A stretch of 64,000 nt of DNA from Rotaria macrura (GCA_900239685.1 OENT01000466.1:5065-69064); one strand, 5' to 3'. Counted from the first letter of the stretch, positions 1 to 11,244 are shown. Translations and numbers: made by a program. The notes: generated by a model from the sequence alone, not told the origin.

Positions 1-1216
1 TTAGAGAAACAAGTCTCAGAGATTTGATATTTAGACTAATGAACATCTATGTATATAAATGAAAATTGTCCCAATTTTTCTTCTTCTCCGTTTTCTGTAT
101 ACGAACATCAACCGCATACAGACCTCATTCCCCTCTTGTTGTTCAATTTTAACTCACCTCTTTGAAGATTTTGTACACAACAAAACCAGTTTGTGCAAAA
201 AGTAGAGAAACACACGAACAACAACTAGAGTGTATTTAGAATGAATGGAATAATCTACAGAGAGACTACCCTCTCTTATATTGAAAATAAAGGCGAAGAG
301 GAGGTAGCTTTAGTTTATTAACAAATGCTTTCACATTCTATCATGAAAAATTATTTATCTAAACCGAGTTACTCACATTCCAAACTGTTTTTGTTATCTG
401 TCTGACGAAACGTGACACACGAACGTTTTTAATAAATCATTTCAAATATATCGCGTATTAAGAAACTTTGAAAGACCGAAGTTTTGGCCATATACAGAAT
501 TCAGCATAATTCTCTATGCAACACAATTTTCAACTCATCTGTTTCAGATGACGAACTAAAACACTTCAAAATAAGGTCATGATGCTCTGAAAAAAGAATG
601 TAAGTCACTCTCTATGTATTGTTCACCTTTTCGTGTCGCATTCTAAAGTGAAAGGAGATAGAGAAATAATGCCAAAACAAACGATTTTGTGCAATCTTCG
701 GACTATCAAATGTTCAGTTCATTTGTTTAAATCGTATGCTTTTGTACGGTTTAAAATGAAAACAATTAGTCATAACACTCAGACGCTTTTTTGCTCGTTT
801 TATGCATTAGGCTTCTTTCATGAAAAGTGTTAGACCTTTTATTTCATTATTCTTTCCTTCTTTCAAAAAAGAAACATGCGAATGAATAAAAACAATAAAA
901 AAGCATCAAAGAATGTAATTACCTCTGTTTCTCTTATTCCACTCTTTATCTATGACGAAAGTATCCTTGAAGAAGAAGATTGAGAATGTTATTGATATGC
1001 AATGATGATATCACAAGAGCATATATGAAGCCTCCTTATACATGGAGAAAGAGTCTTCTGACATGACCGATATTGAATGTCGACATGAATTTACTCGTAA
1101 ACAAACACAAGATACTGACTATGACCATGGATTTTGTTATATTCGTCTGATTGCTCCCTCGATGATTGCTAAAGACGCATAACATACCAGATGATAAATC
1201 ATGACGAGATACTCAC
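1..1216. other. Non-coding flank, no gene recognised
   Basis: AT-rich sequence with stops in all frames. The only open stretch, at 633-833, starts from a non-ATG codon and has no recognisable motif. No exon with flanking splice signals was found. Confidence 0.5.
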
Positions 1217-1588
1217 ACATATCAAGTTCTTCATCAGTCACTGTAACAACAAGAACATATCTTGAAGTAATTCGACAACGTTGATTATCTTGTCTGGCAT
1301 CACCACTCACTTTAAGTATTTCAGCTTGAAAAAAAATTGATGTTGTTATTGTACATCTTTTTATTTTACATAAGATTTTTAATATACCTACGAATAACAT
1401 ATTCAACTACAACGACAAAATAAATAATTGTTCTGTAAATATGCCACGGATGAATTTTTCACCTTATATTAAGACTTGTTGAGTATATATGAAACAACGG
1501 CACTTTTTGCCATTCGAATCATGGCAGTTGGAGCCACTTTAAGATAACGTTGCATAAAACTCATGGGGAAAATGATTTGAGGACATGC
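1217..1588 (-). pseudogene. Histone H2A-fold-like relic (two exon-like blocks)
   Basis: Reading the minus strand, 1325-1217 encodes AEILKVSGDARQDNQ, then RIT, then DEELDM. This follows the H2A core pattern AEIL..-G-A..DN...RI..R...DEEL and is preceded by a pyrimidine-rich acceptor ending in AAG. It is followed by a GTGAGT donor. A second block, 1588-1472, encodes IIFPMSFMQRYLK plus 22 residues ending in YILNKS, which matches the length of the H2A segment FPVGRI..RxLK through the second helix. No donor is seen at the end of the first block, and a TAA at 1471-1469 follows in frame. A stop also precedes the block, and no C-terminal docking exon was found. Seen: clear resemblance to the H2A fold. 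Inferred: a decayed copy or a very divergent variant. Bdelloid rotifers are known to carry unusual H2A variants. Confidence 0.55.
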
Positions 1589-2608
1589 TAAACGTGATAA
1601 ACATCCTTTTTACGACGATTCAAGATATGGATATTTATCAACAATAGTATTGTCTTGTGCTCAATTAATTTGAATAGATTGATGCTTTTTTGTAGTTTCG
1701 CGTGAGATAATGAATGTTCACGAATTTTAGGTAAGTATCGATCATTTTCGGATTCTTTTCTGGTAAATATTTTTAAATTTCCAGTAAATTTTGTAAAAAT
1801 GATAATACTGTTGGGTATTCCTTTTATCTTTTCGTTTGCTATGCCAATATTTTTGTAGATATTGTTAATTGCTGTGTTATTTGAAAGACAAGTCTTCTAT
1901 CGAATTTCTAGCGTCTTCTGAAAACAAACGAGTGCTGATGGATACTTTACAAAATCAAGATGAACGTTGCCAAGATTGTTCTGTGTAACAATTAGTTTAA
2001 AGTCATACAAGGGAGAGTATTATATTTCTTCTATATGACTATTACCTTTCGATACAAAAAAAAGTGCATTTTAATGGTTTATGATCGTGTGATCCACAAC
2101 CACACTATTTTTTGTAGATGAATGTCAGACTAGAATCATTGGAAGAAAGAGATTTCTCTCTTATTTCAGCAGCTTTCTCAAAGGATAAGAGTGCCTGAGA
2201 GTAGAGTCCTATGACACGCTGCTGCTCACCAACGTGCGTACAGGCATCTCTCAGAACAAGATGATTAGGTGGAAGATATTTCTCGTTAATATCGACAGTA
2301 TTTTTAAAATTTAAGTCTACCAGCCTGATCGATCATGTTCGCATGTGTACACGCAATTTCATCATAAACCTTCGCAAATTATTAGTCATTAAATGATGCA
2401 GTTATATGTGTAACTTGTAGCTACTTTATGTACAGTATCAGCACATTATATCTAGTGTTTTCTTATAGACCAATATTGCACTAGTGTATTCTTCCATGTC
2501 GGACCTGTAACCATCCATGTTAATAAAGGTTCGAGCCAGATCTGTGTGATCTTTAGGAAGTGTCTTTTTTTGGACATGGTCGTGAGTGCAGATTTGAGGA
2601 TGAGGTGG
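1589..2608. other. Intergenic, nothing recognised
   Basis: AT-rich sequence without a supported exon. The minus-strand open frame at 2452-2658 overlaps the start of the tandem repeat and shows no family signature. Confidence 0.4.
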
Positions 2609-3135
2609 ATGCAATTGGTGGTTGTCTCTTCATCCGCTGCCACATCAATCACACCCAAACGCTACTACTATCGGAGCCAGAAGTGAATGAAGTCGAATGT
2701 TGTTTGAATAACTTTTGATAGAAACAAGATAGAGACATGGAACTTTCACCGTTTGATAGCTAAGAGCCACAAGCATACTTTCATGAAAAACATTTTCTCC
2801 AAAAAAAGTCCGAAGATCGGTTTTCAGAGGGTCTCTGGAAAATTGCGTTGGATTTCTTGACGCTCTCCTAGAATTATATTGATTTTTTTGCGTTTTTGGA
2901 GCCAGCATCGAAAACTGAATCGATTCACACATCCTTTGAATCTTGTCACAAGCTTTTCTTTTCATTGAAAATTTCACCCGTGTCTGCTAACAGGCAGGTC
3001 AAAAAATGAACTCATTGAAAGGGCTTCTTTTATACGTTAGTCATTTGGCATTTTGTGTTCTAACAATATTTTTTGCAACCTTCAAATTTGGAAATTCACT
3101 GCCCAAGTGAATTTTCGATTGAGTTCTTGCTTCGG
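2609..3135 (-). repeat. Tandem repeat unit, copy 1 (carries a 110-codon minus-strand ORF)
   Basis: A 527-bp unit repeated at 3137-3661 with about seven substitutions and two small indels. On the minus strand it carries an open frame from 2977 to 2645 that begins MKFSMKRKACDKIQ. The product matches no family I recognise. Near its 5' end (plus coordinates 3092-3114) lies a perfect 9-bp inverted repeat with a 5-base loop. The same ORF is found diverged and inverted at about 3690-4010, so the sequence has duplicated more than once. It could be an unknown gene fragment or part of a mobile element. Confidence 0.8.
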
Positions 3136-3136
3136 N
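3136..3136. other. Single ambiguous base (N) exactly between two repeat copies
   Basis: The only N noticed in the window falls exactly at the junction where copy 1 ends and copy 2 begins. This is the expected look of an assembly join between overlapping but not identical contigs or haplotypes. A true tandem duplication is the alternative. Confidence 0.9.
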
Positions 3137-3661
3137 ATGCAATTGGTGGTTGTCTCTTCATCCGCTGCCACATCAATCACACCCAAACGCTACTACTATC
3201 GGAGCCAGAAGTGAATGAAGTCGAATGTTGTTTGAATAACTTTTGATAGAAACAAGATAGAGACATGGAACTTTCACCGTTTGATAGCTAAGAGCCACAA
3301 GCATACTTTCATGAAAAACATTTTCTCCGAAAAAAGTCCGAAGATCGGTTTTCAGAGGGTCTCTGGAAAATTGCGTTGGATTTCTTGACACTCTCCTAGA
3401 ATTATATTGATTTTTTTGCGTTTTTGGAGCCAGCATCAAAAACTGAATCGATTCACACATCCTTTGAATCTTGTCACAAGCTTTTCTTTTCATTGAAAAT
3501 TTCACCCGTGTCTGCTAACAGGCAGGTCAAAAATGAACTCATTGAAAGGGCTTCCTTTATACCTTAGTCATTTGGCATTTTGTGTTCTAACACTATTTTT
3601 TGCAACCTTCAAATTTGGTCTTCACTGCCCAAGTGAATTTTCGATTGAGTTCTTGCTTCGG
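3137..3661 (-). repeat. Tandem repeat unit, copy 2
   Basis: Near-identical to 2609-3135. Its minus-strand ORF (3505-3173, 110 codons) differs from that of copy 1 at two residues, S to L at position 23 and A to V at position 39. Differences cluster in the last 120 bp: a shortened A-run, changes around 3550-3600, and loss of the perfect hairpin seen in copy 1. Divergence near 1.5% is compatible with alleles or a recent duplication. Confidence 0.85.
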
Positions 3662-3679
3662 CCGATTCATCAGTAGACT

Positions 3680-4010
3680 AAAGGCGAAATTTCCAATGAA
3701 AGAAAAAGCTCCTGAAAATATTCGAAGTATTATCGAATCGACTAAGCTTTCGATGTTGGTTCAAAAATGTAAAAAAATCGAAGTACTATCCCATAAGAGC
3801 TTCAAGAATACCAACGTGATCTTCCAGAGTTCCTCTGAAAATCCATCTACGGACTTGTTTCAAAAGACCTTTTGCTCATGGAAACATGCTTGCGCCTCTT
3901 GACTATCGAACAGTGGTAAATGCAGGTCTTCATATGGTTCCTATGAAAATTTACTAAAACAACATCCTATTTCCTTCACTTCTGTCCTCGATAGTAGTTT
4001 TGATTTTGGA
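3680..4010 (+). pseudogene. Inverted, diverged, frameshifted copy of the repeat-encoded ORF
   Basis: The plus strand from about 3690 encodes MKEKAPENIRSIIESTKLSML, which aligns with the minus-strand product of the neighbouring repeats (MK.KA..I....ES...SML..K..K). Similarity continues through NPSTDL and, after a one-base frame change near 3896, through NMLAPLDYRTV, then an in-frame TAA near 3955, then NNILFPSLLSSIVV. The copy is therefore broken by a frameshift and a stop, and lies head-to-head with copy 2. It shows that the ORF was once a unit that could move or duplicate. Confidence 0.65.
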
Positions 4011-4373
4011 AGAAACCATAATGACGTTACAAGAATATGTCATTTGCTTTGTTTTCTCCTTTCTCTTCTCGATATCATCAAAAACTCATTGTCACGGGTT
4101 TGATATTATCAATCAATTTAGATGGTGAAAAAAGGAAAAAATGAGCCTTATGCGTCGTTAAAATTTTGGTCTGTTGACTCGTGAAAGGAAAAAATCACAA
4201 TATTGTTTTATCACTTTACTATAATTGAATGCCTTTGGATGTGCTAGAAGTATTTAGAGAAAGGAAGTACATGTTTTTCGTAATGCAATTAACTCTTAAA
4301 TATGAATTATATCTTATCAAAATGAAAAATGCATGATAAATTTAGAAAAAACGAAATTCCAGCAACCACTTTC

Positions 4374-4384
4374 TATATATATAA
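4374..4384 (+). promoter_or_regulatory. TATA-like element of the ALF-like gene
   Basis: The sequence TATATATATAA lies 70-80 bases before the ATG at 4455, a normal TATA-to-start distance for a gene with a short 5' UTR. No other core element is evident. Confidence 0.45.
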
Positions 4385-4454
4385 TTGAATTCGAACGTTC
4401 ATGTTCAAACCATTCTTTTCGTTGTCCTTAGTTCGAAGTAAAGAACCGTAAGGT

Positions 4455-4856
4455 ATGAAACTATTCGAATCCTTCTTGCTTGTCTTGGTTTTCTCTGCAG
4501 CTCTGCATCATCAAGTTGACTGTCAAAACGCTGATTTAACTCCATGCATATCTGAAGATTGGTTTACATGTGGTATCAATGTGGGTACGGCCGTTTTCTA
4601 CATGTACAGTTCATGGAGTGATATCGATACAAAGCCAGCTTTCGGTACAGTGTGTAATTCACGCATTCAAGGCAGCTTCTATCGTTGGAAGTGGGTATGG
4701 AGTGGCCAATTCAGTTGTCCATCATTAAGTGGAACCATCGTCGGTGCAAGTAAAAATTGGAAAAGCCGCAATGGGGCCATTGAGCATGCCATCCAAGATT
4801 ATGTCACGAAAATGACATCAGCTGGCTTGTTGAAAGTGCCTCAACTCAAGCAATAG
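4455..4856 (+). CDS. Secreted anti-lipopolysaccharide-factor (ALF)-like peptide
   Basis: 133 codons in a single exon. Residues 1-23 form a signal peptide (MKLF, then hydrophobic LLVLVF). The mature part has cysteines at 23, 31, 39, 67 and 88. The C67-C88 pair encloses a 20-residue loop rich in aromatic and basic residues (SFYRWKWVW), followed by CPS, an R-x-GAIEHA-x-x-DYV stretch and AGL. This order matches the ALF/scygonadin family known from horseshoe crabs and crustaceans: one disulfide holds a cationic beta-hairpin that binds lipid A, followed by a C-terminal helix. The length fits the family (about 120 residues). The inferred role is an extracellular antibacterial or LPS-binding effector. 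Oddities: no intron, and two or three extra N-terminal cysteines. Family assignment rests on the motif pattern only. Confidence 0.8.
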   Translation: MKLFESFLLVLVFSAALHHQVDCQNADLTPCISEDWFTCGINVGTAVFYMYSSWSDIDTKPAFGTVCNSRIQGSFYRWKWVWSGQFSCPSLSGTIVGASKNWKSRNGAIEHAIQDYVTKMTSAGLLKVPQLKQ

Positions 4857-4939
4857 TGAATTTCAATGACAACTATTCTAGTATATTCTATCTGTTTTCA
4901 TAGATTTTCATTTTATTCACTTTCATCCCTTTTGCTCTC

Positions 4940-4945
4940 AATAAA
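4940..4945 (+). terminator. Polyadenylation signal AATAAA of the ALF-like gene
   Basis: A canonical AATAAA lies 84 bases after the stop codon, consistent with a short 3' UTR. Confidence 0.6.
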
Positions 4946-7900
4946 CTCCGCTATTATTTCTTAATTAACATGAAGAAAAGCAAAATATACAATTACAATT
5001 CTTTCGGCTTTATGGGATCAACGGAAAAGTTTCACATATATCAATATGGATGATGCTTGCGAACGAGTCTTAGCCATACAATGAGAGACTCTCTAGGTGG
5101 ACTCTATCTGTAAATTTAATAAACATGATTAAAAATTAGTAGCTTCACTGAGAACTGTTCCATTTCAACAATCTTCCGTCCATTACAGGACAGTAAACTT
5201 AGATACCTGTTTAAGATATTTTTTATCATCAACTAACCATATGACCTAGAGAAACTAGATATTGATGATTCTTTAAACAAAACACATGGAACTTCTTAGG
5301 TTAAGGAATACGAATATCACTATTTTAAACGTAGCTTCACGAAAGACGACTACTAATAGCCCGAAAAAGGACATAAACCAACATCATTAGTAGTAACATT
5401 GTGGTACCATAATACTTCATCCTATATAAGGCGGATTTCTGCACCGGATTTATGGTCGTATACAGTTCGTTTATCCTAAGTGAAGTAACAGCCAACAGTC
5501 ATTACGTATTGTACCACGTGACCTAGGCAAAACAGTAAAAAAAACTTTTTTCTTGTACACATTTGGTGTCGGTGTGGGTCTCGGTTTGGGCATCGTGAAC
5601 GTGGCTGTATGTGTAGAAGTGACTATCAGTACCAGCGTTGGTGAAACTTTTCGCAGGTTATGATTGGGTCCGATTGTATGTTTTCATTATTTTAATGAGA
5701 AACCCATTCCACATCACCATCAGCAAACATCCAAACTCTAAGCCCTTTCGTTTTAAGACTTGACATAGTTTGAACCAGTAATTAAAGCTTCGGCAATCTT
5801 TGAAATCAAGGTTGAGATCTAGATTTTTAAGGGTGTTGATGTTAAACTGCTTTTCATCCACACCTATACGTAAACGCGTACTTTCTTTTCATTTGAGAGC
5901 AAACTACATATGTGTTCTCAATGTTTCTTTCTTCTTCTTATAGAAATGCAATAACATTTTTATCTTCATTTCTTTCACATGATACACGCACATCAATATC
6001 TTGTTAGTAAACAAAAAGAAACACAAAAGAAAATGATGAACAATTCACAGTTTTTATATCTTTCTTCGAATCTATTCTACATCGTGCCTTATGAAGAACG
6101 GTAACAAGCCAGCCACATTGATGCTGGTAATGTGAAATCGTTACTTTCTTGCATGTGACTAATCATCAAACAACAGAAGCTGCAAAATTATAAATTAGCT
6201 CTCTATCTCTCTTTAAAAATAACGAATTCAATGCATACAACGCAAAAAGATAAACGTCAGGAATCAAAACGAGAAATGATGCTCTAATTTTTCTCGTGCA
6301 CTGTCCCCACATAGTCATTCAGATAAGTATAGTTTTTTCGAAAACTATCAAGAGAAACGATCAATAATTACACATGACTTTATTATTTAATCTACATTGC
6401 AATATTTATAAAAATGATGATGCTTGTATGAGTGCAGCCACTAAGACGACAGCCCTCGATGTTCTACTTTTGGAAACGTTTCAATTTTCTCACGAGAACA
6501 CATCTTTGTCTTTACTTCGTTTCACAGGTTGACGTTTTTGAAAACATGCGACCCATTGCCGAGCTCATTCTATCTGTTGACTTTCAGAGCTAACAAACAT
6601 GAGGGCTACTAGTAAATGTGATTTACTTCGATTTTTTTAGCTTCGATGTTTTTATTGTTTGTTTATACCCCTGGTGTCATTTTCATTCATGTAAAAACTT
6701 AATCTGTTCATAGTAGATTCGAGTCGATTGTGATATACTATATGTACATGTTTACGATTGAACTTGCCATGCAAATTCTACATAAAACATGGACAATAAA
6801 AAGTGATTAGTATATAATGACATTCAAATTTAAAGAAGATCATGATGATTTATTTTTGACTCCGTTGACAATATCACTTGCACATTGTGTCTCAACCGAT
6901 ATGAACCTGCCAAAAAAAATGCAAACTCTATTTAGTTGATATCGATACGTCGGCTATTACTGTATGAATCAATTATTCGGAAAAGTCTCTCTTGATGTCA
7001 TGGAATAACCCATCGAATTTGGTTTCTTGTGTCAGTAAAAAGGCATCTATACTTTTCCTTAATTCGTGAATATGGATAATTGGCTTATCACAGGTATACG
7101 TTATTATAATTACTAGAATAAAATATAGCATTGTTTAGATACCACACGATTCTGCTAATATTTCTGTATTAGATATACATATCTAACTTAGAAGTGAACT
7201 GAAGATCTCAGTTGAAATAGATGATCCATTCCGAAGTTATCAATAATGTTGTAAAGTAATGTTAAAATATTTCAATAGTTTTATTTTCTAAGTAATGAGA
7301 AGTGCTATAGAACACGTTTTTTTTTCCATAGACACTCTTAATTATGGGGTCAGCCTGTCGTACAAATGAAAGTGCTTTATCCTTTGATATTTTTAGAACG
7401 GTGATAAGCGGTACTTTCAGAAAAGATGATCTCATCGATGATTTAATTTGGTCACATCAATCTGATTGGTCGGTTACATATTAGTTTTGTTTGAAAGGGC
7501 ACATCAGCATGTATTGAATGGCATTTCCAAAAAAATTTGGAAACTGATAGTTCGATTGGAAAAATTTTGTAAAAAGAATAAAAAATACTACAAAATTCAT
7601 ACTATTCTTCGGACTGTAGAACTGAATGTTTTCGTAAATCATAAACCGTTGTATCTAAAATGACGGTTAATCATCATTATAGAACTCTAAACTTACACTT
7701 TCAATTGGTTTGGATGCACCTGAAAAAACAACAGAGAAATTCATCTTTTACAGATTATTCAACGATATATAGTCCATCGATTTTCCGAATACTTCTCAAG
7801 ATAGTATTCCTTAGTGGGACATCTCTCTCGCATGAATATACTATTCCATGTAACTTATCAAGAAAATAATCGATACAATTTATTTCATGCATGATTTCCG

Positions 7901-8614
7901 TACATAATTCATTACAATCTATGAAATAGATAGCCTAGTCATGGAATTACATTCACTATTGCCTTGATCGACTACACAGGAATGTACCGCGTGTAATCGC
8001 TACTTAGGATTTTCATGGAATGGAACAGGTTTTATTTAACGATAAAATAGGGATGACTATGGATTAGGGTGCAAAGAAAATCAAAACCAACAACAACACT
8101 TGTACACACCCACACTCTCAAGATACTCAATCCAGGCTTCTTTACATCTATAAGAAAAAAAGATGCAAGAATTCGATCCTCAATTATATCTTCAAACTAT
8201 TATTCAGAAGTCAAAATTAAAAGTTAACAAATTCATTTCAATTGATATACTTTCAATTACAGAATAGAATTATCTGCCATATAATTAGATAACTTGACAA
8301 TATAAATGTATTTTAATAACTCTTTTAATGACCGTATGATAAAATATTTTCTTTCTTTTTTTTGTGAAAAGAATCGTTGCCACATTGCTATCAGATTTTT
8401 TCAAATTGGATTGTTAACTAAACGGTGATTGTAATACAATCGAAAGTATAAATGGAAGACTAAAAAAAGTGAATCGGCGTTCGTTCGGTGAGAAAAACAC
8501 AGAAAACCAGTATGGTGGAAATAGAAGATAGCGAAAAAAGAACAGCGAATGCCAAAAATGGCGAAACATAACATTGTGAAAGCTCCTTCAGTGAAATTGT
8601 TTTCTTGACGACTA
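4946..8614. other. Gene-poor intergenic region
   Basis: No gene could be supported over 3.7 kb. Three things stand out from the AT-rich background. A less AT-rich segment at 5565-5650 has a minus-strand frame rich in Pro and Thr. Frame-open segments at 6428-6530 begin MSAATKTTALDVLLLE. Three overlapping open stretches lie at 7344-7869 (see separate entry). None has a recognisable domain. Confidence 0.4.
7344..7869 (+). pseudogene. Possible degraded coding region (three frames in succession)
   Basis: An ATG frame at 7344-7484 (MGSACRTNESALSFDIF..., then FRKDDLIDDLIWSHQSDW) ends in a stop. An open frame at 7466-7663, in another phase and starting from GTG, is rich in Lys and aromatics. The ATG frame at 7660-7869 overlaps its end. 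Composition looks protein-like, and an acceptor-like CCATAG precedes the first ATG. No domain is recognised. This could be a decayed gene with frameshifts, or chance. Confidence 0.2.
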
Positions 8615-9000
8615 GGAGTGGCATTTTAACTTAACAACACATTAATTAGAGTGTTTTTATGTTGACTTTAAAGGTTAAAGTTAAAGTGAATTTTCTTTTT
8701 TATACTTATCACTGTCCGGACTGTTTGATCGATGCTCGTTGTATCCTCTGCAACCTATGAGACGTAAAGAAATGAAAAATAAAACTAGATTCATATGACT
8801 TTAAACAACTTTAAACTCGAAGATTAGAGTATACAGTTATTTAAAGTCGTTTTAAATTGCTTTGTTTTTCATTTTTTTTTGTCGTCTCATGGATTGCAGA
8901 CGGTCTAGCGAGCATCAATCAATCTGTCTGAATAGTGATAAGTATAAGAATGAAAATTCACTTTAACTTTAAATTTCAAGTAAAGTTAAATTGCCACCCC
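8615..9000. mobile_element. Fold-back MITE (mariner-like TA target duplication)
   Basis: The left arm starts GGAGTGGCATTTTAACTT and the right end reads, in reverse complement, GGGGTGGCAATTTAACTT. Arms of about 120-130 bp match with modest divergence, including the shared blocks AAAGTTAAAGTGAATTTTC, TATACTTATCACT and GATGCTCG. The AT-rich centre is itself partly palindromic, so the whole 386 bp can fold into one long hairpin. A TA dinucleotide flanks it on both sides (8613-8614 and 9001-9002), as expected for Tc1/mariner-type insertion. There is no coding capacity, so it would be non-autonomous. Confidence 0.85.
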
Positions 9001-9002
9001 TA

Positions 9003-10340
9003 TTCACGACCTTCAATTATCTATAGATGGAGAATGACTCATCATGCTGAATGTGTAAACAAGTAACCACTTTTGTCTGTCCATTCTACTCTCTTCTGAC
9101 CAACTATAACATACGATTCGACTAATATTTTTCTTTGCTGTGGATATTTCTTTCGTCCGTATTATGTACATCATTTTATTTGTTTCTTGAATCGTATCGT
9201 TTTTTTTTCATCCATTTACTTAAAAGATAAATTTTTCGCTATTCTCTCATATAGGTTTTTGCCTTTGAAATTTTTCCGCAAAAAAATTCGCTCATTATGC
9301 TTTTCGCTGATATTTCATTTAGCTGTAATTTTTTTTTGCCGCTTTCTTTTCGATGATTTGCAACCTTCTCAAAGAAGTATCCATTTTGCTAGACCACAAA
9401 TCAGTCTCTTTCTAGCAATGAGAACGATATTAAAAATGAATGAAAAAAATTCTTTCATCGAATTAAGTTGTGCATAGAATTTATATTTGAATACGTAATC
9501 ATTTAAACTACCCCGCCTTCAATAATGGAAGGGCATGATCGTCTATTATGTTCCAGCGAATTAACTTTTATTGAGTGGCTTTCTATTATGAAATTTTGTA
9601 GAAGCTTCCTTCTAATGAAATATTAGTGAACAACGAATCTGTCATGTAAATTTCAAGAAAGAAAAACGAATTAAAATCTTAACATTTCCATAGCTATACG
9701 AGTAAATAAAAAATGTATCGAATATCTATACATAGAATATTGAAAAACTAAAAGTATAGACTACAAACAATTCAGAATAGTAAGATAGGACTGACTTTCA
9801 AAAGTAAATAATCATCAAAGATAATTAAATTACATTTTCATTTCTAATAATCAAAAAAAAGTCTTATTATTCATTTATGACTACCGCGATTAATATCATA
9901 TTTATAAAATTTATTTCTTAATTTTTTATTCCAGTCTATAAACTATTAAAATTAAATAGACGAAGTTTTGCATTAATTTACATTCTGTTGAATACTTCAT
10001 TTTTGTGTATTCCTTTAGTCGAGCTTTTTTTCTTTTCTCATAAACGTAAAAGAAAAAAGAAACTTCAGAAAATGGATGATGAAAAAAATCACAATTGAAT
10101 TATGCACTTGTGTAATTTTATGTAAATGTAATCAAACTTGGATAGTAATGTTGTTTTTTTCTCTTTTACCTTTTTTCTTATTCGAAATCAAATAATTCAA
10201 AAGCTTTTTAATCTTTACTTTCATACATGAAAATATCAAATAATATTTACAGTATTGATATGACAAATATAATTATTTATGTGCATAGATATATTTCTAA
10301 TTTTACGTATTGTCAACAATGAATTCATTATAAAAAATAT
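9003..10340. other. AT-rich intergenic region
   Basis: Very AT-rich with A and T runs. The open frame at 9187-9477 begins at a non-ATG codon and consists of low-complexity Phe/Lys codons. No gene seen. Confidence 0.4.
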
Positions 10341-10346
10341 TTTATT
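10341..10346 (-). terminator. Polyadenylation signal of the tetraspanin gene
   Basis: TTTATT on the plus strand is AATAAA on the minus strand, about 100 bases downstream of the tetraspanin stop codon. Confidence 0.5.
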
Positions 10347-10446
10347 ATTCATTTAAAAAATAAATTATTCAATAAACAAATTTAAAAGATAATTGTTACA
10401 AAAAGAAGAAGAATTTTCCTTTTGAAATCATAGTACAATGAATTAG

Positions 10447-11244
10447 TTAGGAATATATTTTATCATATTTAGAATGTGATATTGCTATAGCAAGTGCAAT
10501 AGATGAAATAACACCAAATATTTCAATAAATAGAATACTAACCAAGACAGAACCAATGATTGGAATTTGACGCCAAAACCAATCAATAACAGCATTAGCA
10601 CAACCTTGATTCAGAATAGGTTTATGAAAATCTTGATCTTCATAACAAGTTGCAGGAACTGTATAGTTAAGTGTATAATAATCCGTTACATTATCAACGC
10701 CACAACATTTGAATTCTCGTTCTATATCTTCGACAATATATCTAAGATCTGTATCATTATTACTATAGATTTGTTTGAACAATTCTTGAAGACCCGTATG
10801 ATAACCATCATGAATACGAGCACGATAAGTTAATGCGGCAATAAATGCTGTGAATTGAGTGATAATAAGTAGACTAAGAATTACAGTATATAAATATAAG
10901 AACACTCGATTTTTAAAGAAAGCACCTTAAATTTCAAAAACAAAACAGAGATCAATACAAAATTGTATAGGTATTCTATCATTATTTTACATACCTATAC
11001 AACCGAAAGCAGACAATAGTATAGTAAAAACGGCAACAATCATCAAAACGATGCCTATCCATTCAAGATCATGTGTTCCAATAAGTTTTGTATTGATATG
11101 TTCCGATAATGCAATATCAATTTTTTTGCTTACATTAATATATATACCGGAACTCAACAATATTAAACCGAAAAGAAAAAATAAAACATTCAATATGAAC
11201 AAGCTTGTACGTGTACATTGAACACCACAAGAAAGACGAGACAT
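10447..11244 (-). CDS. Tetraspanin (two exons)
   Basis: Exons on the minus strand are 11244-10995 and 10925-10447, joined across a 69-bp intron (GTATGT...AAG), giving 242 residues. The start MSRLSCGVQC is typical of tetraspanins. Four membrane segments are visible: about residues 14-35, 57-80 (ending FGCIGAFFKNR), 86-110 and near 205-230. The large extracellular loop (about 110-205) carries the signature CCG (FKCCGVDN) and two further cysteines (TCYE and GCANAVIDW), a four-cysteine loop as in CD9/CD151-like members. N-glycosylation sites occur in the loop. The role is organising membrane microdomains with integrins and other receptors. The open frame continues upstream of the ATG, but the preceding codons look non-coding. 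The gene is divergent from the zinc-finger gene 3.6 kb away. Confidence 0.93.

Noticed and set aside
9187..9477. 96-codon ORF
   Set aside because: Non-ATG start and Phe/Lys low complexity in a T-run-rich region.
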